Shown piece after piece: positions 31,636 through 42,340 of a stretch of 64,000 nt of DNA. Each line of letters opens with the position of its first letter. Within the stretch, counting starts at the first letter, position 1. The notes beneath the pieces are model-generated. The model saw only the letters and a list, made by a program, of their open reading frames with translations. It ran no database searches and had not been told where the DNA came from. This DNA is from Undaria pinnatifida (Eukaryota > Sar > Phaeophyceae > Laminariales > Alariaceae): positions 9,447,058 through 9,511,057 of the forward strand of contig JABAKD010000026.1 in NCBI GenBank assembly GCA_012845835.1, given 5' to 3'. A program made the position numbers and the translations under genes.

Positions 31636-32310
31636 ATTACAAGGGCTCCGCTCCGCGGGCGGCTGACGCCGCCCGCTACGCTCGCGCAAGGGAAGGAAGA
31701 ATGCAACTAAAAACAGATGTAAAGGGGGCAGAAAGAAGAGGCCCATGATTTGGTGCGAACAGCGATTTGACAATGCCAAGAGCTGCTTGTGCAGAGCAAA
31801 TTGTCCTGTTGTGCTCAGCTGTGCTGTGTGCTTTTGTTACCCGTGTTACGTTCTGATCGGCAGTACGGGGGTTGTGCTCCGCTGTGCTGTGTGCTTTTGT
31901 TACCGGTGTTACGTTCTGATCGGCAGTACGGGGGTAATTTGCGTGTGGGAAAAAACAGGGGGTCGTGAAAGATCAAATACATGTAGGAAAAGAAAAAAGA
32001 AGAAAAGCAGTACACAACAACACGTATTATCGTACCTGGTACTGCTCTATGTTCGCAACAAGGCACACAGCGCAGCACGACACAGCAACGCAAGCGAAGG
32101 GCTCGGCACCGCACCGCACGGCTCCGCACGGCGCTACGCTGCGCTGCTGGGCTATATTATAAAAAATGAAAATAACTCTAGCTGTGAGATCGAAGATTTT
32201 GTCGAAACTCTCTATGAAGCCGGACTGATCTGAGCTGGGCGTACATTGTCATCCAACAGCGTAGTATCTGATGGTATGTACAAACCTGGTGTAGTAGTAC
32301 CGGTATGTAC
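31636..32310 (-). mobile_element. R4 element with intact hairpin tail (locus C)
   Basis: On the minus strand the element runs from the GGTACC/GCACGGC region through CTCTTGGCATTGTCAAATCG (complement of 31764-31783) and CATGGGCCTCTTCTTTCTGC. It ends in a hairpin with arms GCGGGCGGC and GCCGCCCGC (31655-31676 region, loop GTCA), then GGAGCGGAGCCCTTGTA. This joins the long R4 family to the short R2 elements: same internal motif, same hairpin position, same CCTTGTA end. At 31800-31930 a 62-bp segment with TGCTTTTGTTACC is tandemly duplicated. A 55-bp scrap of R1 (32157-32212) is embedded near the other end. Confidence 0.55.
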
Positions 32311-32439
32311 AATAGGGGTTTCGTATTTCAAACGAAGCTGGAAAGCAAGGAAAAGCTGGAAAGGTTCCGCAAGTAATATGGATGTTGGAGCTCTGAGAGG
32401 CCAGGGATGGGCAATCCCTGAGAAAAACAAAATTAAGTA

Positions 32440-32705
32440 AGTCTATATAAAATGAGAATACACTCCAGCTGTGAGATCGAAGATTTTGTCGAAACTTATC
32501 TTTGCAAGCTGTGTGTGATATTCCGATCGCGCGTATGTATTACGGGTTGTGCGTCCTCATTAAGGATATAAGTCGGCGACTTCCCTTGCAACTACCGTGT
32601 AGCTATCAGGGTCAACAGGGTGATGTTAGTGCGCGGAAACTATAAAACCCGTTTCTGAGGGGGGCAAAATCTGACAGCTGTGGAAGGAACTGCATCGGTT
32701 TATTA
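32440..32705 (+). repeat. R1 repeat, truncated into R3
   Basis: A good R1 unit up to CTGTGGAAGGAACTGCATCG, after which it breaks directly into R3 minisatellite sequence at about 32702. Confidence 0.85.
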
Positions 32706-32920
32706 TGTTCTGTACGTCCTTCGCCACAATAGCCGGGGAACGGGTACAGCATGTTTAGTACCTGACCGGAACTTCTGGAAGTTTTGTATGCCTGTGCCAC
32801 AATACCCGGAACTTCTGGAAGTTCTGTAACACTTCTATACCCGTACCCGAAACTTCTGGAAGTTCTGCAAGACCCCCATACCCTTACCCCGAATCCACAG
32901 ACCCTACAGAACACGACCTT
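32702..32920. repeat. R3 minisatellite array
   Basis: Five or so units (CCGGAACTTCTGGAAGTT, CACAATACCCGGAACTTCTG, ACCCGTACCCGAAACTTCTG), closed by CAGAACACGACCTTG, the inverse of the R3 opening phrase at 27640. Confidence 0.8.
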
Positions 32921-32979
32921 GCGTAATTCGGCTCCAAACGACCAATATCGCGATATTTCCGAGTTTTAGATATCTCTAT

Positions 32980-33540
32980 TAAGGGCCCAAGACTCGAGAC
33001 GAGACGAAACAAGGTTATTTGCCCCGTCCCGTCCGAGACCCAGAGCAGCGTAGAGCACCAGCTGCCAGGGGTGCGAGACGAGGCATACACGGCATGGGCC
33101 AGATAACGTTGCCTGCAACAACTGACCACCTACACAGTATAAACGTGCGGAAGCCGCGATGGGTCGTGCTTTGAGTTTTGTTTCACGTGGTTGTGTTGGG
33201 GTATCTTGGGGATAGCCACGATCTAAAAGCGATCGATGCCGAGAAACGAACGCAGGCAAGGGGGTTGACACAACAGAGGAATAACTGACTGCTGTGCTCC
33301 AGCTAGCTACTGCTGTGGAGTGCCCTCATCAACTGAAACCAAGCAACAGACACACATCTTGCCCGGGCTCGAGAGCAGGGGCGGCGGTCTGTCAAAGGGC
33401 TAATCCAGCCGTCGCGGTGGCTCGTTATGCATGGTGCCGCGTTGTAGGCTTCATACGTGCAGCGGTTGGTTGCGTGCGTGCTGTTGGGCAGTCACGTGCT
33501 GTATGCGTGCTGGCCATGTGGCTGCAGGTGTGGCTGCAAG
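32980..33540 (+). repeat. R8 repeat, copy 2
   Basis: Same block as 26915-27480, over about 95% identical by eye, with small indels. Confidence 0.9.
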
Positions 33541-34480
33541 ACGACCATGATATGTTCAGAAGAACGCGTGTTATACCAGTAGTAGATTGCTCTAATTCGC
33601 CTTTTTATACTATAATAATTAAAATACACTCCAGCTGTGAGATCGAATATTTTGTCGGAACTCATCTTTGCAAGCTGTGTGTGATACTCCGATCGCGCGT
33701 ATTACGGGTTGTGTGTCCTCATTTAAAGATATAGGTCGGCCACTCCCCTTGCAACTACAGTGTAGCTATCAGGGTCAGCAGGGTGATGTTAGGCAGTCTG
33801 TGCGCGGAAACTATAAAACCCGTTTCTGAGGTGGACAAAATCTGACAGCTGTGGAAGAAAATGCATCAGTTTATCAAGTGAATCCTGTAAGTCGAATATC
33901 CGGTGAGGGGAGGGCGGAGTTTTTAAGGACGTGGGGGCCTGATTTTGATCAAAAGGGGGGCGGGAGGGGAGGAGGGGGGGGAGGGGACGGGTGGGGTAGG
34001 TCAATTTGTGCCTGGAAACTATAAATATTTCTTGTGGGGGAGGGGGGGGGAATGTGGCGGGGGGGGCGGGGGGCGAGGGGGGAGGGCTTTAGGTTGCATA
34101 GATGTAGGGGTTTGCTATACGCGTGGTGCTAGGTCTAGGCGATGGTGCGGGTGGTGGGGAAGGAGGGGGCCTTGGGGGCGGGGGTGGGTGGAAATTGCAG
34201 CAGCGGAATGGACGGCTCTGAAACGATAACGAGGCGATATCCAGGGCGTGGAAGTGTTTATTACTCTGGCGGATTTCGATTTTAGGTGGGGCGTTTAAGC
34301 AAGAGGAAGCGAGGGAAAAAAAAAACGAAAGGCCGGGGGGGGGGCGGGGGGGGGGGGGGGGGGGGTTCTAATACGTCACATATAATATTAAAATACTCTC
34401 CAGCTATGAGATCAAGGACTTGCTCGACATTGATGTTCGCAACATTGTGTGTGATCCTCGATCGCGCGTATTAATCATAT
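33540..34480 (+). repeat. R1 repeat with G-rich units
   Basis: A full R1 unit (33600-33950) nearly identical to 18175-18500, followed by G runs and a unit closely matching 18597-18870 (TTTAGGTTGCATAGATGTAG, GATATCCAGGGCGTGGAAGT). After a G run at 34337-34365 a diverged second R1 head starts (ATATAATATTAAAATACTCT). The 33.5-34.3 and 18.1-18.9-kb blocks are recent copies of each other. At 33540-33600 a piece of R6 (CGTGTTATACCAGTAGTAGA) precedes it. Confidence 0.85.
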
Positions 34481-34737
34481 ATGTACGGGCTTGCTATACG
34501 CGCGGTGCCGGGTCTAGGCGATCGTGCGGATAGTGGGAAAGGAGGGGGCGTTGGAGGGGGGGAGGGGGGATGAATGAAAGCTACGTCATGGATGGCTAGA
34601 AAGATAATAACGTGATATCAATTGCTTAGAAGTGTTTATTACTCTGGCCGATTTCGATTGTAAGTGTATATTTTATAACTAATTTTCAAGGACGTCAGCC
34701 GTGAGCTTGACGAAGTTCAGGTCGATTGTAAGTGTGT
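34480..34737 (+). repeat. Further R1-associated unit
   Basis: TTGCTATACGCGCGGTGC, GGGTCTAGGCGATCGTGCGG, AAAGATAATAACGTGATATC and GGCCGATTTCGATTGTAAGT mark one more unit of the G-rich family, ending in a diverged R1 stem (GACGTCAGCCGTGAGCTTGA). Confidence 0.7.
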
Positions 34738-34868
34738 ACAAGGGCTCCGCATGGGCGCCGGCATTCGCCGGCGCCCATGCTTCGGGTAGGGCAGGGCAGC
34801 ACTTCGACAACTTAAGGTGTAGCTGTCCGATTTGGCATGCATTGGACTTTAAAGTAATGCCAAGAGTT
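34737..34868 (-). mobile_element. R2 hairpin-tailed element, 3' end (locus D)
   Basis: On the minus strand AACTCTTGGCATTAC (34868-34854) is followed by TTCGAAG-type sequence, GTGCTGCCCTGCCCTACCCG and a perfect 14-bp-arm hairpin (34749-34762 with 34767-34780, loop of 4), then GGAGCCCTTGTA. The block GTGCTGCCCTGCCCTACCCG is also present at locus E (41358-41377), which makes D and E members of one subfamily. Confidence 0.6.
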
Positions 34869-35099
34869 TAATACGAACATGGGATTATGAAAGTCATGCT
34901 TTGACAAAAGAAAAAACGTAATATTATACAACAAAGAAGGCAAGGATAGGCGAAACAAACCATGTTAAATGCGCCGTCAAGTAAAAATTGGCGTCTGTCA
35001 AACAAAAATACCGAAAAGAGTATTATTGAGAACCTGCGTCGCCTCTAGGCGAAACAAAAGAGGCCTTGGCATTAATGAAGAGACTGCACTGCTGTCCCC

Positions 35100-35480
35100 G
35101 TGGCAATGGAGGTTCGAAGTCGACAGGATGCAAAGTCGGTTTGCATCAAACGTCGACATGAGGACATGTCAGCCGGCGAGGTTTTGGAAGAAGATTGCTT
35201 TGTTTGTTACGTGAAGGCTGTCGCATTGATTAGTCTGCGTGGTCGCGGGCGAGGAGGAAAACGTAGAAGAGGAGGGCGATCTCTCGTTGAGGCGGCGTTG
35301 TCTAAGATTGGTGCGGGGATGGCTTTGCTCGTACGGGAGGTTGGCGTAGCGCTTCTTCTCTGTTTTTTCTCGGGAAGGTGGGATATGTGTGTCTGCTGTC
35401 TTTTCTTCGTGGGAGCTTTCACGTTGTCGAAATCGGACGCGTCCCCTCAATGCATAATATCCGGAGTGTCTCTACCATGA
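35100..35480 (+). CDS. Hypothetical ORF of about 120 codons, weak support
   Basis: An ATG at about 35106 opens a frame to TGA near 35478. It has an acidic and cysteine-containing start (EDMSAGEVLEEDCFVCYV), a Gly/Arg run (RGRGRGGKRRRGGR), then a hydrophobic segment that could span a membrane (MALLVREVGVALLLCFFSG) and another (CVCCLFFVGAFTL). The family was not recognised. Purine-rich low complexity could create the frame by chance. Confidence 0.25.
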   Translation: MAMEVRSRQDAKSVCIKRRHEDMSAGEVLEEDCFVCYVKAVALISLRGRGRGGKRRRGGRSLVEAALSKIGAGMALLVREVGVALLLCFFSGRWDMCVCCLFFVGAFTLSKSDASPQCIISGVSLP

Positions 35481-35824
35481 CGACTGCTGATAGTGCCGTG
35501 CGTATTTCCTAGAGACTGACATATTATTTACTGGTAGTAATAATATTAATATACCTTTTCAACATTTTTTTTTCTTCATCCCATGTATTATTCCCCCACC
35601 ACTCTCGCGCTCCCTCCCAGTAGTAACTCAGATCCGGGGTCACATAGCGGGCCCTCCTCCTCCCTCCCCACTTCGGCACGTGCTTTCATTTTTACCGCGA
35701 GGAGAATCCAGCATTTTCTTCCCTCGTCGACTCGCGTCGAACCAACCCACGCTGCTAGGCGCTCTCAGCAGTTAGTTGATCCCTGTTTTTTTTTTTTGCA
35801 TTTTTGCAAATAAAGTCAAATCTC

Positions 35825-35920
35825 ATCGTGGTGGGTGTCGAACTCAAGGACAACCACACGTTAGTAGTGTTCGAGGGTAAAACCACTATTTTAATAGACC
35901 ACCGGGGCGGCCGGCTGGCA
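35825..35920 (-). repeat. tRNA-like SINE candidate, second copy
   Basis: The minus strand starts GCCGGCCGCCCCGGTGG as at 20168. It has a GAGTTCGACACCC B-box-like segment about 70 nt later. A pyrimidine/T run (35789-35800) lies just beyond the downstream end on the plus strand. Confidence 0.35.
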
Positions 35921-36059
35921 ATTGATTAAAACAAAACAGGATCTTTGCATAGAGATTACATTCCCTCCCCCATATTGTATGATATTACGATGGTTGACGC
36001 GATATGTATAGAATAAAGCGCCAAATACCTAAATATCAGCGTACGCGGAGTTTTAGATA

Positions 36060-36260
36060 TCATGAATACCGAACGACCGCGACGGCAGAGCACGGCAGAG
36101 CATAGCGCTTCGCTCTGCTGAGCTAGCGGTGCGCTGCTGAGCTGAGCCGCAGGGCACTGCACGGCGCTTCGTTGCTGTAAGCTATAGCGCTGCGATGGGG
36201 TGCTGGGCGGTGTCGAGCTGATGAGCCAAGCCCAGATCTCAGCCGATGAAGATTCGTCAA
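36060..36260. repeat. R4-like fragment
   Basis: GCACGGCAGAGC, GCGCTTCGCTCTGCTGAGCT and GCACGGCGCTTCG tracts, followed by GATGAGCCAAGCCCAGATCT, repeat the end of the 17.3-17.8-kb units. Confidence 0.6.
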
Positions 36261-36289
36261 GTACAAAACAAATGGTGCGAATCAAAGAA

Positions 36290-36450
36290 AAGCTAAAGCT
36301 GGACCGTTCCGCAACTAATGCACAAGCGGCAAATTAGCGGCAAACGGTAGGAGGTCCAACTTACTAGACAAAAAGGAAGAAAAATCGCGAAAAGGTTCAA
36401 AATCGTGTTGGCAGAAAAAACAAATTTGCAGGAAGAAGCTGAAAGGTACA
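36290..36450. repeat. Second copy of the 5318-5640 repeat
   Basis: GCTGGACCGTTCCGCAA, CGGCAAATTAGCGGCAAACG, TCGCGAAAAGGTTCAAAATC and GTGTTGGCAGAAA align with 5400-5540. Confidence 0.7.
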
Positions 36451-36680
36451 GGCAATATTTCCGTTGTTGTTGCTGTTGTCGTTCTCACATTAACTCGCAT
36501 AATCAAGTCCGTGGTCACAGGACAGGCTCCAGTCACTCTGGAGCTGAGGAATACCCTAGGTCAAGAAACAGGCAATATTTCCGTTGTTGTTGCTGTTGTC
36601 GTTCTCACATTAACTCGCATAATCAAGTCCGTGGTCACAGGACAGGCTCCAGTCACTCTGGAGCTGAGGAATACCCTAGG
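36450..36680. repeat. 120-bp perfect tandem duplication
   Basis: The 110 bases from GGCAATATTTCCGTTGTTGT (36451) to GAGGAATACCCTAGG are repeated exactly 120 bp later (36571) with no difference that I can see. The sequence is the start of R9. Confidence 0.95.
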
Positions 36681-36965
36681 GGAAAAACACAAACCAAGGG
36701 TGGTACATGCATGAATCACAGCTGACGCAATTCATGCCTCTACCAGAAACATATAAAAGTGAAATCGGGAGTCAGTCTACGATGTGCCAGGTCCATGCTG
36801 GTGCATACGTCTCATTCCTCGCGCCTGGAAAAACCGACTATACCGCTTGCCACCCAAGAAAGACTACCACGCATATATTACACGTGGTATCTATCACTAC
36901 GCATACGCACAACAGACGCAAACACAACTGGCAAAAAGAAACAAACAAAGAGAAAGGAAAGGAAA
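36450..36965 (+). repeat. R9 repeat, copy 2
   Basis: Same block as 22950-23300 (inverted) and 39960-40265. It includes CAAGGGTGGTACATGCATGA, TATAAAAGTGAAATCGGGAG and GCTTGCCACCCAAGAAAGAC. Confidence 0.8.
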
Positions 36966-37339
36966 TGGGTGCATGAGGCCAAGAAAAAGAAAAGGTAAAT
37001 AAATTTTGGGGGGTCTACTGGCGAGTCTGCCACCAGAACGATGCCACGTGGTTTTTCGACGATCTACAGCAGTACTACGAACGGCTTCCGATACACCCAC
37101 CGAAGCACGGACTACCGGCGAATTACGCGATCGACAGCTGGCTGTGGTTGTCACGTGTCTCTGTGTTGGGGGCCCCTGTGCGCTGCCTCTTGTTGGCTCT
37201 TGTTTGGGTAAAACATGCGGTGTGCTCCATGGTCTCACGGCAGCAACACACCAGAATCAGAACGTCCGCTCGTACGACGTATCATTCTCACAGGAAATGT
37301 ATTTTTTTTTTTCTCTTTAAATAAGAACATAAAACGGTT

Positions 37340-38211
37340 GTTATATATCGGACAGAGTGATGCGTGTACGACTAAACTTGCCAACGGCACTCGTACTGCA
37401 CTTTGAGCTATCTGCTGTGGTTCTGGTTGCTACTAGTTGCTGCAGTATGTGCTAGAAGTTTCGCCCTTCGGCTACTGCTGCTGCACCTGATGTTGTGTGT
37501 TTGCCAATGTTGTCAGTTGGCGTTCATGCTCGTCGTACATACTGCTGTTCTCACCCAGTACGTACGGGTTTCCTCGTACCTCAACCGCACGACGACGAGC
37601 TCAAAACAGAAGGGAGGTGACACGAAATGGCATGGATTATGGCCACATAGAAGCGAGCACAGCGGGATAGTTCGCTGCGAATCAACCGCACTCGTTCATG
37701 CCTACAGCAGAGGCTGCCTGGAGTGTCAGCGGCCGTGCTAAAGCCAGCGCCAAAGGCCGAAGAGACGGCTCTTCTACCTGCTTGGTTTTGTCTCGAAATT
37801 CTGTTATATATCGGACAGAGTGATTCGTGTACGACTAAACTTGCCAACTGCACTCGTACTGCACTTTGAGCTATCTGCTGTGGTTCTGGTTGCTACTAGT
37901 TGCTGCAGTATGTGCTAGAAGTTTCGCCCTTCGGCTACTGCTGCTGCACCTGATGTTGTGTGTTTGCCAATGTCGTCAGTTGGCGTTCATGCTCGTCGTA
38001 CATACTGCTGTTCTCACCCAGTACGTACGGGTTTCCTCGTACCTCGACGGCACGACGACGAGCTCAAAACAGAAGGGAGGTGACATGAAATGGCGTGGAC
38101 AATGGCCACATAGAAGCGAGCACAGCGGGATAGTTCGCTGCGAATCAACCGCACTCGTTCATGCGTACAGCAGAGGCCGCCTGGAGTGTCAGCGGCCATG
38201 CTAAAGCCAGT
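37340..38211. repeat. 463-bp direct tandem duplication
   Basis: TTATATATCGGACAGAGTGA at 37341 recurs at 37804; GCTAAAGCCAG ends both units near 37748 and 38211. Over about 410 bp the copies differ at roughly ten positions. Each carries the same 112-codon frame starting with TTG, with scattered substitutions, which is more likely a passenger frame than a gene. Confidence 0.9.
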
Positions 38212-38214
38212 GGA

Positions 38215-38405
38215 AACATTATCACGTACGGTTTGGAAATGATGCCAATTTCGTAAATCATGCAGGCGCGTGCAATTAAACACACCTGGTGCACAATCGA
38301 TGACCAAACAATAGAAAGTTGCACATGCCGCCGCAAAATTCCAAACATTATCACGTACCGTTTGGAAATGATGCCAATTTTGTAAATCATTCAGGCGTTG
38401 CAGCC
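38215..38405 (-). repeat. Two short copies of the R5 tail
   Basis: ACGGTTTGGAAATGATGCCA with TTCGTAAATCATGCAGGCG at about 38227 and the same phrase at about 38361 are inverted copies of the R5 end (24425-24480). Confidence 0.75.
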
Positions 38406-39680
38406 ATTAGACGTATTTAAGCCTGACGATATGCCTATATTTTTGGCTCTAAACCAAATTAAGCCCTATCGTGTTTCAAATGTCTAAAAAATAGGTCTAT
38501 TTTATCGACCTAACGACCACGGCAGACCACGGTGAGATATGGATTTTCCCAAAATATGCACTTGGGCACATTTTGGCTCAAGTGCATATTTGAAGCAATT
38601 TTCCGAGTATTTTCCAGCAAACAACAGCATTTCAGACGACAAAAGCTCGAGGCAACAACAGACACTCTGCAGCAGCAGCACAGCACAACACCCACGCAGT
38701 AATTGCAACGCTCAACCTAGCAAGCCGCTTGGTGTATCCCCAACCCGGGTTAATCAACCTGCGTGTACAACACCATCAGGAACGTTGGCGGTGGTCAGAG
38801 GCGTCCCACTCTCGTGGAGCGGCATGCCTCTACGAACTATTACTTGAAAAGGAGCCCTTGTTCATTCACGAGGATCGAGCGCACACACACAACACAACAC
38901 ACCACAAAACAAAAACAACGCAGCACAACACACAGACAACCAGCACCCCAATAGCCAACCCAACTACAGCACAACTAGCCGGTGGAAAACGCCCGCGAGA
39001 CTCCTCCTACCCTGGCGTTCTCTGCGGTCAGAGAGCTGGGACTCTGACATAGTTCGTCGCGCGCTCGCGCTCCTGCTCTCTCGCCCTGAGGCTTTAATTT
39101 TTCGATGACACATTTTTTTTGTTTGGTTTTTGTGCCCGACGTAGCGCATGGCCGGAGCTGCTGCAGTTTACAACCCTGTTGCCCTTTCCCGCGAATGCCT
39201 ACATTTCGAGGGTGGAAATTTGATCCGGGTTGAGGGCCAGTCCTGCTGTGCTGCTGTACTGACTGCCACACTGAGGCACACCGAAGGCGGCAGACGCCTG
39301 CGAGGTATCCTACATATGAAGCGAGTATGGAGTACGAAGCACTCAATGTTTTTGCCAGGCACCAGTTATTTGTTTTGGCCGTTTGTTCAAGCTCGCACAG
39401 TAGCATGGGCAGGCGAGGGTCTTTCTCGAAGTTTCCACCCACTCATGTGCTGACTGATGACATAAATCCTCGTCTTGCCATCTGCGTCTGGAGTAGTGCA
39501 GAAATATCATAGTCTATTTTCTAGTAGTTTGATCTTTCCTCGGCTTTTCTTTTTATGCGTACTGAAAGAGACCACTATTTCGAGTTTTAGACATGTGGTG
39601 TTTTTTTTATGCGTTAGGTCGAAATATCGAATGGCCTAGCTCTTCCAGTTGGAAGTACTTACGACCTAACCTCGAGGCTT
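38405..39680 (+). repeat. R7 repeat, copy 2
   Basis: Matches 25160-26425 end to end, with indels. Confidence 0.9.
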
Positions 39681-39689
39681 AAATACGTC

Positions 39690-39955
39690 TATTAAGATTA
39701 AACAATTTTTCCAAAATTCCTCCTCGACACTCGCTCGTCTCGCTCGGCGCCCGTCCGCGTTCACGTCGATGTGCGGAATGGACACGGCAGGGCGAGGGGC
39801 GTTGGAGCCGCCCCCCGAAGGCGGCGCTCGAACCAAGCCATATTCGACCGAGAATTCCAGTTCCGCGAATCGCATACTTAGCCCGAGACAAAAAACTCCT
39901 GACCAAAGTCCATGACACCAAGGAATGACTCGATATTCAAGGAATGATTTCATGT
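39690..39955 (-). repeat. R5 repeat, inverted copy
   Basis: Reverse complement of 24165-24420 and 63690-63930 (CTCGACACTCGCTCGTCTCG, CACGTCGATGTGCGGAATGG, CCGCGAATCGCATACTTAG). Confidence 0.85.
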
Positions 39956-39959
39956 TGTT

Positions 39960-40265
39960 GTTGTTGTTGTTCTCACATTAACTCGCATAATCAAGTCCGT
40001 GGTCACAGGACAGGCTCCAGTCACTCTGGAGCTGAGGAATACCCCAGGGAAAACACACACACAGCCCAAGGTGGTACACGCATATATCACAGCTGACGCA
40101 ATTCATGCCTCCACCAGAAACATATAAAAGTGAAATCGGGAGTCAGTCTACGATGTGCCAGGTCCAGGCCGGTGCATACGTCTCACTACTCACGCCTGGA
40201 GAAACCAAATATTCCGATTGCCACCCAAGGAAGACTACCACGTATTTGATATATACTCCGGAGTA
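39960..40265 (+). repeat. R9 repeat, copy 3
   Basis: A TTG run, then TCTCACATTAACTCGCATAA, the GAGCTGAGGAATACCCC phrase and CTACGATGTGCCAGGTCCAG, as in copy 2. Confidence 0.85.
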
Positions 40266-40479
40266 TTTATTATTGCGTTTGGTGCTGTTGAAGTGTTCAT
40301 CATTTTGAGCGCGATTGGTCTGCACGTCAATCTGATACAGATGTAGGCTCAAAACCGTTTTTTTGCGCGACCTTATTACGCAAATAACTTCTGCAGGAGG
40401 AGTTATGAAGAATGTGTATGACTACGTCGGGTGAATACGCACATGAAAAATAATATCTGATGAGATATTAATAGGATAC

Positions 40480-40970
40480 GCGCCAACAACAACGTACAAC
40501 AACGACGGACGACTTACGAATGTGCTTAGTACGACATCTGCGAAAGGTTCCCTACGGCCGGCAACGAAGGCGGGGATACAACTTTGTTTAGGGAGCAAAA
40601 TTAGATGGACACCCTTCACAAACAAAAAGAAAATCCCTAGATAACGTACATGATGCGAATGACCAGCCGAATTGCGACCGCGTAAATAATTGCGAGCTTA
40701 GTTAGTAGGCTTTGACCCAACAGGCCAAGGTTTTCTGAGCGACCTATTATGCAAGTAACCAGCCAAATTGCTGTTGTTTTGCTTGATGTCCGCAGGGCTT
40801 GAACGAATAAAATACGGGAAAGTGCGAGTAGTTGTGAAGAAAACGATGCAAGAAGATTAGAAAGGCTGCAAGACGAACATGATACGTCCCGAAGAACGCA
40901 TGTTGTACCAGTAGTAGATCGCTCTGATTCGTCTTTTTGTATTGTTGTGTTTGGTGCTGTTGAAGTGGCT
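40480..40970 (+). repeat. R6 repeat, copy 2
   Basis: Matches 24640-25120, including TAGTTAGTAGGCTTTGACCC and AGTGCGAGTAGTTGTGAAGA. Confidence 0.85.
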
Positions 40971-41262
40971 CAGTGCGCGTCTCTCGGTGGCTACGAAGGG
41001 GACACGCAGCGGACATGGTCAGTCACCTTACCCCTGGTCAGTCACCTTACTGGCCCCGGATGCTTGATTGAGTTGAAAAATCATAAGAAACGCACTCGAC
41101 ACGTTTCGTCGCCAGACTAAAGGGTCAGTCGGCGTGTGGTGGGATTGATCCGATCGAAATCTGATGAATGAAGCTCGGAATCGGACTCATTAAAAAAAAC
41201 GGTACTCGTAGCTGTGAATAGTACTCCGAGTAGTACATTGTTATGATTATTAGTCTCTCTCG

Positions 41263-41423
41263 AACTCTTGGCATTACCTTACATGCTGTATGTGCAGACT
41301 TTGATTGTGTATGGTGACTTTTTTCCTCTACCAAGTATTGAATCAAACAATTCGAAGTGCTGCCCTGCCCTACCCGATGCATAGGTGCCGGCGAATGCTG
41401 GCACCGATGCGGAGCCCTTGTAA
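41263..41423 (+). mobile_element. R2 hairpin-tailed element, 3' end (locus E)
   Basis: AACTCTTGGCATTAC (41263-41277) is followed by GTGCTGCCCTGCCCTACCCG (41358-41377), a hairpin (GGTGCCGGC with GCTGGCACC, loop GAAT), and GATGCGGAGCCCTTGTA. The hairpin has one G-T pair, so it has drifted slightly from locus D. Confidence 0.6.
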
Positions 41424-42340
41424 CCTTGCAAATTATCTACACTGCTGTTTGGCCAACAGCCTATTTTATATTTTACCTCTATCTAAACATACCTGGTATT
41501 TTATAAATTTACTTGAGAAGTATCAGTGACCAAAAATGGTAGTGCCTAGAATATTGGAAGTACGTACTGCTGTATCACCAATGTGTACGATTAATATATC
41601 AAAGTGATACCAGGTAGATATCATCTTCACACTCTTAACTGTTGTTATTCTGTGCTTTGTAACTCAACCTTTCGTCCTACGTTCCCCTCTACTTGGATTG
41701 TAACAGCTGTAGTACAAGTTCTGCTTTACCCAGGATGGCTGTACAATGACATTGTAATTGGAGATGCCAATCGTTACCCATTGTCCGCCGCAATGATAGG
41801 CTACCAAAAGTACCGATCGATACCTATCGCGGGCAACAATATATCTCCTATTGGAATAGGGTCCTATCGATTGCCTCCTGACCTTCAACCTCTAGTCCAG
41901 GATGCACTCCTAGCAAACAGCAGTCTCTCTCTGGTCATTATTCTGGTCGGCATCGGACGTGGTGACTGCTGTGATACTGCTGTGTTCGTACAACGTACGA
42001 TACAAAATCGAAATCGTACCTCGTACAGCAGTATGGTACCAAGATGCAATACTCTGTACAGATGTTGTTCAGCTCTCTTTCCATTTGGAGGGAGCATGAG
42101 AGGACAAGCACGCGACGAGCGATACCTTCTGCGCAGCCGAAGAAGGCGACTCCTGCGCGTCTCCGAACCACTCCCCGTCCATTTCTAGCGCCAGCCCCTT
42201 CCCGTGGTTGAGGCTGTCTGGCTTGTTGCTCAGGGTGCCCCTCAGGTCGAGAGACGTTGACAAACAATGCGCCATTTCAGGCCGGCTCGCACGCCCGGCA
42301 TCTCTATTCCCTTGGGACTCCGCGATGCTCCGGCTAGGTA
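41424..42340. other. Unassigned; a plus-strand frame without domains
   Basis: A frame of nearly 190 codons on the plus strand (41604-42188) has no recognisable motif and a composition typical of non-coding DNA here. I treat the stretch as non-coding. Confidence 0.3.

Noticed and set aside
37403-38204. Two 112-codon frames in tandem with a hydrophobic start
   Set aside because: They begin with TTG, lie in a tandemly duplicated repeat, and show substitutions without a protein-level pattern.
41604-42188. A 194-codon plus-strand frame
   Set aside because: No motif; opposite-strand frames of similar length overlap it, and composition is like the surrounding non-coding DNA.
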